Shown: piece by piece, positions 1-8,787 of the stretch
Layout of the letters: the number at the start of each line of letters is the position of its first letter
Position numbering within the stretch: the stretch's first letter is position 1
Program-made: the position numbers and the translations under genes
DNA from: Siphonodentalium dalli
Taxonomy: Eukaryota > Mollusca > Scaphopoda > Gadilida > Siphonodentaliidae
Assembly (NCBI GenBank): GCA_032622095.1
Contig: CP136068.1
Coordinates: 135,105,989 to 135,169,988, forward strand
DNA: 64,000 bases
Direction: 5' to 3'
Notes under the pieces: model-generated
The model's input: the letters and a program-made list of their open reading frames with translations, nothing else
What the model was told of the DNA's origin: nothing
The model's database searches: none

Positions 1-278
1 GCAATTTTTTCGTTTTTAAACTTTGAAGAACCTTTACCTTTACCTTCTCTGTACATTCCTCTTGTATATATATAATTATCTACAAGAACCAGGGGCACAG
101 CTAAGGGTGGAGAACCACTTAAATTTGATGCAATTTTTTCGTTTTTAAACTTTGAAGAACCTTTACCTTTACCTTCTCTGTACATTCCTCTTGTATCAGG
201 AGAATCGTCCTTATGGGCGGACGTAACCACGTCTTCTTGAGCACATATGTTAGATATGGGTATATATATAATAATTAT
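1..278 (-). CDS. Possible partial coding exon, unrecognised protein, open at the left edge
   Basis: On the minus strand one frame stays open from about 278 to the window edge (over 90 codons), so it cannot start or end within the window. It reads a polar stretch (..QEDVVTSAHKDDSPDTRGMY..), then a basic Gly/Lys/Ser segment (REGKGKGSSKFKNEKIA) and a hydrophobic segment (SPPLAVPLVLVDNYIY). A 129-bp direct duplication lies inside the frame and is a multiple of three, so the second copy continues the same reading. An extra Y-type copy at 265-329 is shifted in frame and hits a stop. I do not recognise the protein. Length, composition and frame-preserving duplication favour coding DNA, but a chance open frame or a pseudogene remains possible. 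Confidence 0.3.
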   Translation of the reverse strand, partial: MIIIYIPISNICAQEDVVTSAHKDDSPDTRGMYREGKGKGSSKFKNEKIASNLSGSPPLAVPLVLVDNYIYTRGMYREGKGKGSSKFKNEKI

Positions 279-329
279 CTACAAGAACCAGGGGCACAGC
301 TAAGGGTGGAGAACCACTTAAATTTGATT
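1..329. repeat. 129-bp tandem duplication with an extra partial copy
   Basis: Blocks X (1-66, starts GCAATTTTTTCG) and Y (67-129, ends ..CACTTAAATTTGAT) recur as X' (130-196) and Y' (265-329). A unique 68-bp piece separates X' from Y'. Copies are almost identical, so the duplication is recent, or an assembly or haplotype artefact. Confidence 0.8.
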
Positions 330-420
330 AGTATGGATATCCTCATCAGTGCTCACCTCAGCATGTCCATAATAGTTGAAGTAAATTACAAAACCTAAGT
401 AAAATGACCAAAATAATGCA

Positions 421-500
421 TGGCCAGGTATTAGAATAGACTATAATAGCTAATAATGTATGGCCAGGTATTAGAATAGACTATAATAGCTAATACAACC
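421..500. repeat. 40-bp unit present twice in tandem
   Basis: The unit beginning TGGCCAGGTATTAGAATAGA occurs at 421-460 and 461-500 without visible change. Confidence 0.85.
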
Positions 501-1641
501 CCCAGATCTGCCCAGATAGGAAATTTTGAGTAAAAAAGTGTTGATCTCTCAATGTTGATAACTATGCATATATTAATTGTTTTTGCATCGCATCACACCA
601 TCCCAATACGATGCATTGCATCGTGAACTTTAAAACATGATGTATCGGAATTGCGATGAATTGTGGCAGCCCTACTGATTTGTCACCTATGTAGCAATGA
701 TAAAGTTAAAGTTGAAAGTTTCATGCAGTACGTTACTTGGACACATTTTAATTGGTATCACCTTGCTGAAATCTCTTATTCCATGCCCTGTTATGAGGTA
801 TGCCGTATTCCGGCCCCTCTGTTAGGAGGTATTCGGTATTCCAAAAATACCGGTATTCGTACGCCGACCTTTGACACCTTCCAAAAAATGATCATAATAA
901 TAATATAAATGCGATTTTTTGTCACAATAAATTCAGTTTGACATACAGATCGTCGATCATCTTCATTTTAGATCATTTTAGACGTGGACACTGCAGGATG
1001 ACCGGCGTTCGTACGGCAATAGAAAATTTATCCGGAAAATTCCATATGGCTGTTAACTGGTATTCCACCCTCTCTGTTAAGTGGTATTCCGTATTCCAGG
1101 GGGGTGGGGGTGGGGGCCTCATTTATGGGAGGCTTTAAAGGTGCCATAGCTTGTTACAGGTTGTCACAGTTTTTGGGGGGATACAGGCTTCTCCACCCTC
1201 ATCTGTGCCACTGGTTCTACAGGTATCATTCAAAGGTTAGCCAGCACCTAATTGCACCAACACCCTACCATGTTGATAGCTTATCAATGTCATCCCTATT
1301 TTTTTACTTTCTAAATTATAAACTCATGAACTTTAAACATAAATTTTAAATCTGTCAGGCCACCTGCTGACAGCCATCGCACTGTACATCAGACAGCACA
1401 GAGTAATTCATATGCAATTAAATCATTTTATTTATAGTGCTGATGTCAGTATCAATATTAGCTGTCTGCTTTCTCTCTGAATAGATGGGAGTTTAGAGTT
1501 ATCTTCCTTACTTCTTTGTTGTTGCTTGTGTCTGCTGCTGTTTTTTGTTGCACACAGATGTGAGAGGTGCACAGATTTCTTATATAACGGAGCGATGTTG
1601 GATCAGGGGTATTAATCTGTTGTGATTTGCTTTTACTATAG
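501..1641. other. No gene seen; fragments of old repeats
   Basis: At about 568-680 alternating GCATCG/CGATGC motifs lead to ..GGCAGCCCTAC, which resembles a decayed hAT-type terminus. Between 779 and 1105 the phrase GGTATTC.GTATTCC occurs in two direct copies, followed by a G-rich run near 1099-1113. Nothing convincing follows. Minus frame 1458-1733 (91 codons) overlaps the exon-like segment on the other strand and resembles no known family. Confidence 0.4.
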
Positions 1642-1695
1642 GACATTGTATAATGTGCTTTGGATTCAACAGCTTTGTGTATTCTATTAACTCTG
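1642..1695 (+). other. Exon-like segment with good splice sites
   Basis: A 54-nt segment lies between a pyrimidine-rich acceptor (TTGCTTTTACTATAG) and a canonical donor (CTCTG/GTAAGTTTT). One of three frames is open (HCIMCFGFNSFVYSINS). No partner exon could be paired with it, so this may be chance. Confidence 0.18.
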
Positions 1696-1741
1696 GTAAG
1701 TTTTAACCCTATTAGACTGATATTTTTTCCCAAAATAATTT

Positions 1742-1985
1742 TAGTAAGTAAACTTTTTAACTTTTACAGGTATTCATTCAATGATGACATACTGTTGGAA
1801 TTTGCATAATTCACTTTGGTATATTAAACACTTTTATAATTCACTCCTTGAAGTTGGATTGAGGGTTCCTGAGATTTTTAATATACATGTAAGTGTAGTT
1901 GCTGCATGTTAAAGGGATTAAAAGACTTTGAAGTGGGTTCATGCAAAATAACCTAAAAGTACTTGAAAAAATAGATTGACTTTGT
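1742..1985. repeat. Dispersed repeat I, copy 1
   Basis: Begins AACTTTTTAACTTTTACAGG and ends near GTTAAAGGGATTAAAAG. It aligns over its whole length with 4851-5060 at roughly three quarters identity by eye. No terminal repeats are visible and it is unclassified. Confidence 0.6.
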
Positions 1986-2370
1986 TCTTATTTTTATATA
2001 GCAATTACATGATTTTGGAAGGCATTATAATTTATTAATGGCCCAACAGGAATGAATAACATCCCGAGGGCCTACCAGCTGCCCATGATGCAGTCGAGGG
2101 ACACTAATAATTACCAAAGTTTAATTGACGGTATAAACATTGGGTAAACATTGGATATGATTCACTTCAGTGTTGTTATCACTGAACATTTTTGTTCACC
2201 CCAAAATAACCTAAAAGTACTTGAAAAAATAGATTAACTTGGGCGTTATGGTTATTAACGGCCCCGACAGGAGGGTACCTAATAATTGTTTCAGCAGGAT
2301 TATTGGAGAGTTATTAATAATGAAAATAAGAACAAAGTCAATCTATATTTTCATGTTCTTGTTGAAGATA

Positions 2371-2580
2371 CAGTAATGCCCTAATTAATCGACTCATATA
2401 ACCACAGCAGAATTATGACTTTTCAGGATTTAGTCGGAAATATGGCTTGTTGCATTCATCGGAAAGCTCTCCCCGAGAGCTTTCCGATGAATGGCAACAA
2501 GCCATATTTCCGACTAAATCCTGAAAAGTTACCCATAATTCTGCTGTGGTTATAGGAGTCGATTAATTAGTGCATTACTG
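2371..2580. mobile_element. Family B long-hairpin MITE, copy 1 (Tc1/mariner/pogo-like ends)
   Basis: Starts CAGTAATGCCCTAATTAATC after TA (2369-2370) and ends in the inverse followed by TA (2581-2582). The two arms of about 100 bp are complementary almost throughout, meeting near the AGCTCTCCCCGAGAGCT centre. The arms carry the internal landmarks CCACAGCAGAATTATGGGTA and ATGGCTTGTTGCCAT that mark the family. It encodes no protein. Confidence 0.85.
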
Positions 2581-2682
2581 TACATGTAGTTGTTTTACAG
2601 ACTATTATGCTATTTCGCATGAACCCATTTCGAAGGCCTTTAGTTCCTTTAAGGTAATGCACGTGATATTTATTTATTATTT

Positions 2683-2890
2683 AATAACTCTCCAATAACG
2701 AAAATTTGGCATCCTGAAACCATTGTTTTATAAACATTACTGTTACAGTGTCAGTCGATTTATCAACAAACATCACAAGATGGCAATTGCAATTCAAATT
2801 TATTGGTTGAAAATATTTTTTGCTGAAATTTTTTTCAATACTCTGACCTTTTCTAATGTATATCTTCAAGATTTTCTCAAACATAGACCA
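2683..2890. repeat. Dispersed repeat K, copy 1
   Basis: From AATAACTCTCCAATAACGAA to about TTTTCTCAAAC it aligns with 7845-8055. The second copy directly precedes repeat J2, so K and J may be parts of one longer old element. Confidence 0.5.
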
Positions 2891-3233
2891 ACTGTAAACC
2901 ATATGCTGTAACAGTAATTATTAAATAAGAATTGTTTCAACGTACACAATTTTATTATCCAAGACTTATGATAACAAAGTAAATGAACACAAAACAAAGT
3001 CAATCAATATATTATATAAAGGATAAGGGCAATCAAAGAACTACTCTTGGGCTCCAAATAAAAGTGCAGGGGGAAAATTCCATTGAAAGTTAATAAAAGT
3101 GCAGACATAAATAATAGTGCAGGGGGGAACTCAACAAATTATTTTTATAGTAGGTCAAGTATAGGAATCAACATAGAATATATGTCATGTGGTGTTTTAT
3201 TCAATATTTAAATATTCAGCTGTATGCCACATA

Positions 3234-3444
3234 CAGTAATGCCCTAAATAATCGACTCCATAACCACAAGAATTATGAGTAATTTTTCAGGATTTAATCG
3301 GAAATATGGCTTGTTGCCATTCATCGGAAAGCTCTCAGTGAGAGCTTTCCGATGAATGGCAACAAGCCATATTTCCGACTAAATCCTGAAAAATTACCCA
3401 TAATTCTGCTGTGGTTATGGAGTTGATTACTTAGGGCATTACTG
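3234..3444. mobile_element. Family B MITE, copy 2, nested in G1
   Basis: A complete copy: TA, CAGTAATGCCC ... GGGCATTACTG, TA. The arms are near-perfect around AAAGCTCTCAGTGAGAGCTTT. It lies within the left part of the G1 element and is therefore younger. Confidence 0.85.
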
Positions 3445-3566
3445 TACTTGAATATGTACATGCAAGTTATAAGCTCATCATGTTGATACTAGTATCAGAA
3501 TCATATAGAAATCTTGAGTTTGTGCTGATTCAGGCCTTTCCATTAGTCTAATTTGGGGACACCGAA

Positions 3567-3599
3567 CAAACCTGCCGGACCATGGTTCCGGCAGGTTTG
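3567..3599. repeat. GC-rich perfect hairpin
   Basis: A 13-bp perfect stem (CAAACCTGCCGGA / TCCGGCAGGTTTG) closes a 7-nt loop, in strongly AT-rich surroundings inside G1. Just upstream the phrase AATTTGGGGACACCG also occurs at about 4602-4616 in the same element. Confidence 0.6.
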
Positions 3600-4133
3600 C
3601 GAAAATTTTAGATTTCAAGTCCACGAAACGCCATTTCCTGGCTTCTCAGACTATAATAAGTATCTATTTCAACCTAATTGTATTGAATTGAATCTTTCAT
3701 TTCTAGTCCATTTCACATTTTCAGAGCAATATACAAGGTCACATCCAGAAAATTGTTTCATACAGTACCATTTACAGAATTGGATATCAAACTCATCATC
3801 CCAAAACACTTTTTGACTTTATTCTTGTGCATAATTCTAATATATTATTAAGTCAATTATTTAATAAATATAATTTTAGTATCTAATTCTTGTTGCTGAA
3901 TGTGTTCAAAATTATGTGAACTTAAGTGCTAACTTAAGTTAAGTTATGTATATTGTGACAGTCACAAACTGATGAAAATATAAATAAATGAATTGATTAA
4001 AAATTAAATCTAATCAACTTATCAAGAATGAAGTTGATGATGAAATCGTGTATTTAATAATATATATGGATTTTGGGATGATGGTTATTAACCAAACACT
4101 AATTTGCTAAATAACCCCTTATTGAACAGAGAC

Positions 4134-4367
4134 TCAGAGTGAACAAAATGACTGACAGTCGCCGGTCGGCTCACTTTCGGTTTCAGTGAAATTTTCACTT
4201 TCAGTTTCCTTCGTTTTGTCAGTTTCGCCAGCGGCAATGTTTGTCAAGAAGGATGTTATGGGCGCAGTTTGACTGTCTTCCTCTTTTCGTTTGCGTTTGG
4301 AAGAGTATGTACCGCTCGTTTTATTGTGAGACTTGCCACTTGTTCGAGGCCTCCCTCGCGAACTCAT
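4134..4367 (-). pseudogene. Remnant of a transposon protein N-terminus (AT-hook-like, basic)
   Basis: This is a 77-codon minus-strand frame from the second in-frame ATG (ATGAGTTCGCG); an upstream ATG at 4377-4379 would add four residues. It starts MSSRGRPRTSGKSHNKTSG, where RGRPR resembles an AT-hook core. It continues with a likely nuclear signal (KRKRKEEDS) and an acidic Ser/Thr/Glu tail (ETESENFTETESEPTG), then stops. Such basic, low-complexity N-termini are common in large DNA-transposon proteins, and the frame lies wholly inside the G1 terminal repeats. No catalytic domain is present. I infer an internally deleted derivative of an autonomous G element. The specific superfamily is unknown. 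Confidence 0.35.
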
Positions 4368-4850
4368 GATTATTTTCAAAATTTTATTCTAAAATCAAAG
4401 CTGAAACATTCGTATCTTTCCAAGACAGAAGAGTGTGATAATTTCAAAGGGGGGTAATTCACTATTAAATTAGAACTCGTATTCCGCGTTTTACAATGTT
4501 CCGATTTTGATTTCCGTTTCCGATCGAAAAAAAAAATGTGTTTAGTCTGTCAAAAACATCGATAAAACAATAAAACAAACTCTTATTTTGGGGACTTTGT
4601 CGTAATTTGGGGACACCGGTAGTCGGCTTGAATTGGGGGGAATGATAAGGCCTGGCTGATTTCAATTTTCATAGCCTCAAAATTATTAAACGTGCAGACC
4701 CAAATTAGCACTGTGCAGGGGGGAAATTTCCCAAGAAAATAATAAACGTGAATGCATGTTTATTTGGAGCCCAAAAGTAATGGAGAATGAAAAAATTGTG
4801 ATCCATCCAGCAGACAAGGGTTCTTGTGTGGTGATATTTAGTTTGGAATA

Positions 4851-5060
4851 TATAAAGCAAACTTTTTAACTTTTACAGGTATTCAATGCTGACATAATTT
4901 TTGAATATGCATAATGCACTTTGGAGTAAACACTCTTGATTATTCACTTCTAGAAGTCGGATTCAGGATTCCTAAGATTTTTTAATATTATTAAGTTTCT
5001 GAATGTTAAAGGGATTAAAAGCCTTCAAAGTGCAAAATAACATTTAAAGTCTGTAAAATA
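4851..5060. repeat. Dispersed repeat I, copy 2
   Basis: Matches 1742-1985, with the shared opening AACTTTTTAACTTTTACAGG and closing GTTAAAGGGATTAAAAG. The following 100 bp (..CTTATTTTCATATAC..ATTTTGGAAAATG) also loosely match 1988-2040. Confidence 0.6.
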
Positions 5061-5260
5061 ACCATTATCAACAATTACATGTGAAAAATAATTTCATGAA
5101 AAAACTTATTTTCATATACCTGAATAACATAATTTTGGAAAATGATGGTTTATTAATTAGGAATTATTACTATCATTATACTAGACTATTACTCTATTCT
5201 TGAGGAATTTTTCATAATTTGGTAACTTTTACTTCTAAATTATAACCTATAATGAAGGCA

Positions 5261-5610
5261 AAACCGGCCAAATAAAGCTTCAACAGCCTAAAATATCTTC
5301 TGTCTGTCTCAATAAAACCATACAAATATGGATATCATTGGAACCGGCTCCTTGACCACATTGTGATAGTTACAGTTATGCCCTGTGCCAATGCATTCTC
5401 TTATATATGCGAGTCGACCATAGGTCGCCTCGCATATATAAGAGAATGCATTGGCCTAAAAAAAATCTTTTTTTACCATTTTTTCTTACATTCTTTAACA
5501 ATTTTATAATTTTTAATGTGTTAAGCCAATGCATTCTCTTATATATGCGAGGCGTCCTATGGTCGACTCGCATATATAAGAGAATGCATTGGCACAGGGC
5601 CCTTCTGTTG
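5261..5610 (+). mobile_element. Family A MITE, copy 1, both tips missing
   Basis: Contains the whole A interior from AAACCGGCCAAATAAAGC through both 67-nt hairpins to GGGCCCTTCTGTTG. The terminal CCCTTTACCCAACA and the TTAA sites are absent on both sides. The second hairpin has GTCC for GACC in one arm. Confidence 0.85.
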
Positions 5611-5980
5611 TGCACTGATAAACAACTTCAGTGTATCTTTGAATAGAGATGCACACATGGCTTCTGTGGTTTCTGATAATTTAGGTTTTCTGAGCCCATC
5701 CCTTCCTTCTATTTACTAGTACCGATCTGGTAAGCCCTGGCACATAATGAATCTATGTTTCTGATAATTTAGGTATTCCCAGCCCATCCCTTCAGTTCAT
5801 GTTGAGATGGGTTATTGTAAACTTGTAACAACTATTGACATTTCATAATAATAAATTACATCCGGGTATTCTATGGTTTACTTATGGTTTGTTATTAAAT
5901 AGCCCATCCTTCCATGCACTTACATGCTACAGAAATAGTTTGTGGTCATACATTTGTGTTCGTATAAACTTATCTGTGAA
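5611..5980. other. No gene seen
   Basis: The phrase TTTCTGATAATTTAGGT.TT with following AGCCCATCCCTT occurs twice in direct orientation (about 5668-5705 and 5758-5793). The rest is unremarkable AT-rich DNA. Confidence 0.4.
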
Positions 5981-6069
5981 GTTATGAAATTTGTTGGTTC
6001 GATTCACATGCAACCAAAGATGAATAGCAAGCTTTATTTAATAACCACCAGTTGATGCACTTTCATTTA

Positions 6070-6738
6070 CAGTAATGCTCTAAGTAATCGACTCCTTAAC
6101 CCTTTACCCAACAAACCGGCCAAAACCGGCCAAATAAAGCTTCAACAGCCTAAAATATTGTCGGTCTGTCTCAATAGAACCATACAAATATGGATATCAT
6201 TGGAACCGGCTCCTTGACCACATTGTGATAGTTACAGTTATGCCCTGTACCAATGCATTCTCTTATATATGCGAGTCGACCATAGGTCGCCTCGCATATA
6301 TAAGAGAATGCATTGGCCTAAAAAAAATCTTTTTTTACCATTTTTTCTTACATTCTTTAACAATTTTATAATTTTTAATTTGTTAAGCCAATGCATTCTC
6401 TTATATATGCGAGGCGACCTATGGTCGACTCGCATATATAAGAGAATGCATTGGCACAGGGCCGTTCTGTTGGGTAAAGGGTTAACCACAGCAGAATTAT
6501 GGGTAACTTTTCAGGATTTAGTTGGAAATATGGCTTGTTGCCATTCATCGGAAAACTCTCAGTGAGAGCAACAAGCCATATTTCCGACTAAATTGGATTT
6601 AGTTGGAAATATGGCTTGTTGCCATTCATCGGAAAGCTCTCAGTGAGAGCAACAAGCCATATTTCCGACTAAATCCTCAAAAGTTTCCCATAATTCTGCT
6701 GTGGTTTAATAAGGAGTCGATTATTTAGGGCATTACTG
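6070..6738. mobile_element. Family B MITE, copy 3, carrying nested A2
   Basis: TA-flanked (6068-6069, 6739-6740). The uninterrupted J2 copy reads CATTTACAGCACTGAG at the same place, so a single TA became two. The inner TTAA of the left arm received A2. The hairpin half (ATGGCTTGTTGCCATTCATC..) is itself duplicated at about 6510-6595 and 6597-6675. Confidence 0.9.
6100..6481 (+). mobile_element. Family A MITE, copy 2, full length (type copy)
   Basis: 382 bp between TTAA (6096-6099) and TTAA (6482-6485), with ends CCCTTTACCCAACA and (inverse) CCCTTTACCCAACAG. The left part, from AAACCGGCCAAAACCGGCC to the first hairpin, is single copy. Then come two inverted 67-nt hairpins (6250-6316, 6388-6454), each a 32-bp stem with one mismatch and a 3-nt loop, separated by 71 bp of AT-rich spacer. 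Removing the element and one TTAA restores the B arm CTCCTTAACCACAGCAG exactly. TTAA duplication and CCCTTT ends suggest a piggyBac-type element. It encodes no transposase. Confidence 0.92.
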
Positions 6739-7013
6739 TACAGCACTGAATGGGTTTCTACTGTTATGCATGTATTGCAATCCTCTTTTATTTATTTTGT
6801 ACGGCATTAATTTAAGACAATAAAAGTAGATGTGAGACAAATAATCACCCTATGGATTTCAATTCAGGCATTTATAGGGATGTCCAATAATAAATTGTAC
6901 ATCATTAAATATTTAGTAACCCCTGCAAATCTGCATCCATGGTTATAAACAGGTTAAAAGAAGCCAGTCTTATGTAACATTTCTCATTAGAAAGGACATG
7001 GAAAGTTTCTTAA

Positions 7014-7741
7014 CCTCTTCGCTGCTAAATGATGTTGTGATGTCGTGTGCTGGGCTGTTTAACGTTATTACCATTTTCCAGTGGGAAAATATAACGGGAA
7101 TATCACAAGAACCATAAAACTGACTCAGTTGAAAGGCTATTATCGTTAACAATCATGGAACATATCATACAATGTTTGAAACTTCGAAATACAATTATTC
7201 CGATGCACCAATCTCTGAGTTCCAGTTATGTATAATGGCCTACTGCTGGTGTACTGAAGTAGGTCCGTAGTACCTACGGACCATATCGCACACAGTGTGC
7301 ACTTTAACCCTTTACCCAACAAACCGGCCAAAACCGGCCAAATAAAGCTTCAACAGCCTAAAATATCTTCGGTCTGTCTCAATAGAACCATACAAATATG
7401 GATATCATTGGAACCGGCTCCTTGACCACATTGTGATAGTTACAGTTAGCCCTGTGCCAATGCATTCTCTTATATATGCGAGTCGACCATAGGTCGCCTC
7501 GCATATATAAGAGAATGCATTGGCCTAAAAAAAATCCTGTTTTTAACACTTTTTACCATTTTTTCTTACATTCTTTAACAATTTTATAATTTTTAATGTG
7601 TTAAGCCAATGCATTCTCTTATATATGCGAGGCGACCTATGGTCGACTCGCATATATAAGAGAATGCATTGGCACAGGGCCATTCTGTTGGGTAAAGGGT
7701 TAACGTCCGTAATAGTTACGGACGTCATAGCAGTGAAGAGG
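7014..7741. mobile_element. Element L, TTAA-flanked, carrying nested A3
   Basis: Ends CCTCTTCGCTGCTA (left) and the inverse of CCTCTTCACTGCTA (right) lie between TTAA at 7010-7013 and 7742-7745. The interior has two small hairpins (GGTCCGTAG/CTACGGACC and ACGTCCGTAA/TTACGGACGT). The J2 paralogue reads TTTCTTTAGAGTAACC at the insertion point. It is a fifth TTAA family, seen once here. Confidence 0.7.
7308..7699 (+). mobile_element. Family A MITE, copy 3, nested in L
   Basis: Full length between TTAA at 7304-7307 and 7700-7703. The spacer between hairpins has a longer TTTTTAACACTTTTTACC than A2, a feature shared with A4, A8, A12 and A13. Confidence 0.92.
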
Positions 7742-7844
7742 TTAAGAGTAACCCGACCGTGCTACATCATTAAATATACTGTTTTTCTATTCACTTCAAA
7801 GACTAAGAATAACATGGAGAAATAGATAAACTTTATTCTTATAT

Positions 7845-8055
7845 TCCTTTATATTGATAGTTAATTCTCCAATAACAAAATTTTGCATGTTGAAACCATT
7901 GTTATGTAAACAAAACTGTTACAGTGATTTGTCATCAAACATCGCTTGACGCGTAGTAAATTAAAATATTTGAGTCTGAATTTCATTTTCAGAATATTTT
8001 TCAATCCTTTGGCTTTTTCCTATGTTTACTGTCAAGTATTGATTAAACTTTGATT
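7845..8055. repeat. Dispersed repeat K, copy 2
   Basis: Aligns with 2683-2890, with common landmarks TCTCCAATAAC, GAAACCATTGTT and CTGTTACAGTG. Confidence 0.5.
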
Positions 8056-8061
8056 AAACTT

Positions 8062-8420
8062 TATGAAATTTGTTGGTTCAATATTCACGCAACCAAAGAT
8101 GCATAGCAAGCTTTATTAACCACTAGTTAATGCATTTTCATTTACAGCACTGAGTGGGTTTCTACTGTTATGAATGCATTGCAATCGTCTTTTATTTATT
8201 TTGTAGGGCATTAATTTAAGACAATAGAAGTAGATGTGAGACAAATAATCACCCTATGGATTTCAATTCAGGAATTTATAGGGATGTCCAATAATAAATT
8301 GTACATCATTAAATATTTAGTATAAACCCTGCAAATCTGCATGGTTATAAACAGGTTAAAAGAAACCAGTCTTATGTAACATTTCTCATTAGAAAGGACC
8401 CTGCATGTTTCTTTAGAGTA
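8062..8420. repeat. Repeat J, copy 2, without insertions
   Basis: About 95% like the J1 pieces by eye. It supplies the empty sites for B3 (CATTTACAGCAC) and L (TTTCTTTAGAGTAAC). Confidence 0.75.
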
Positions 8421-8557
8421 ACCTGTTCCATGTGTTTAATTCACTATGCTGACATTAAATTATACTCAAGTCAAGACAAATACTTATCATACAGTATTTA
8501 TTATATAATCGCTGCTCATAAAGTGTTTGGTAGACTGAGGCAGAATATAGCTATTAA

Positions 8558-8783
8558 CCCTTCCATGACTGGAGCTTCCTGAAATTTTTTGAAAACCCTG
8601 TGCCATGCATTCTCTTATACATGTATGTGCGAGGCTCACTGTATAAGAGAATGCATTGGCCTAACAATATTTTCCTTGACCTTGTAAGCCAGTGCATTCT
8701 CTGTGGGAGACTCGCATATGTAAGGGAATGCACTGGTACAAAATCTTTAATGCTGTACCAGGGCGGCTCCTGTCATAAAAGAG
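8558..8783. mobile_element. Family D MITE, copy 1
   Basis: Between TTAA sites (8554-8557, 8784-8787), with ends CCCTTCCATGACTGGAGC and the inverse of CTCTTTTATGACAGGAGC. It holds two degraded copies of the ATGCATTCTCTTATA hairpin joined by the family linker AACAATATTT.CCTTGACCTTG. Second-hairpin arms are partly deleted. Confidence 0.75.
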
Positions 8784-8787
8784 TTAA

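Larger units (their letters stand above)
3045..4777. mobile_element. Family G DNA transposon, 1.7-kb internally deleted copy
   Basis: Terminal inverted repeats CTCTTGGGCTCCAAATAAA (left) and, inverted, CTTTTGGGCTCCAAATAAA (right) are flanked by TA at 3043-3044 and 4778-4779. Several short direct repeats of the type AATAAAAGTGCAGGGGGGAA lie just inside both ends, again in inverse orientation at the right. The body carries a minus-strand frame with a nuclear-protein-like N-terminus (4134-4367) and a nested B copy (3234-3444). The superfamily is not identified, and TA flanks are seen only in copies G1 and G2. Confidence 0.65.
5981..7760. repeat. Repeat J, copy 1, interrupted by nested elements
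   Basis: The J sequence (..GAAATTTGTTGGTTC.. to ..TTCTCATTAGAAAGGAC..GAGTAACC) is split by B3 at 6070-6738 and by L at 7014-7741. The paralogue at 8062-8420 lacks both insertions and gives their pre-insertion sites. Confidence 0.7.

Noticed and set aside
1458-1733. 91-codon minus frame as a gene
   Set aside because: It overlaps the better-supported splice-site pattern on the other strand and shows no family features; neither is strong.
5376-5646. Recurring reading frames on both strands with peptides of the type QCILLYMRVDHRSPRIYKRMHW (also near 6.3, 7.6, 9.3, 24.5, 37, 38, 50, 51 and 61.8 kb)
   Set aside because: They are translations of the 67-nt palindromic hairpin. Because it is self-complementary the same peptide appears on both strands, which is not a sign of a protein family.
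5991-6015. GGTTCGATTC as a tRNA T-arm
   Set aside because: The paralogous J2 reads GGTTCAATATTC and no other tRNA parts surround it.
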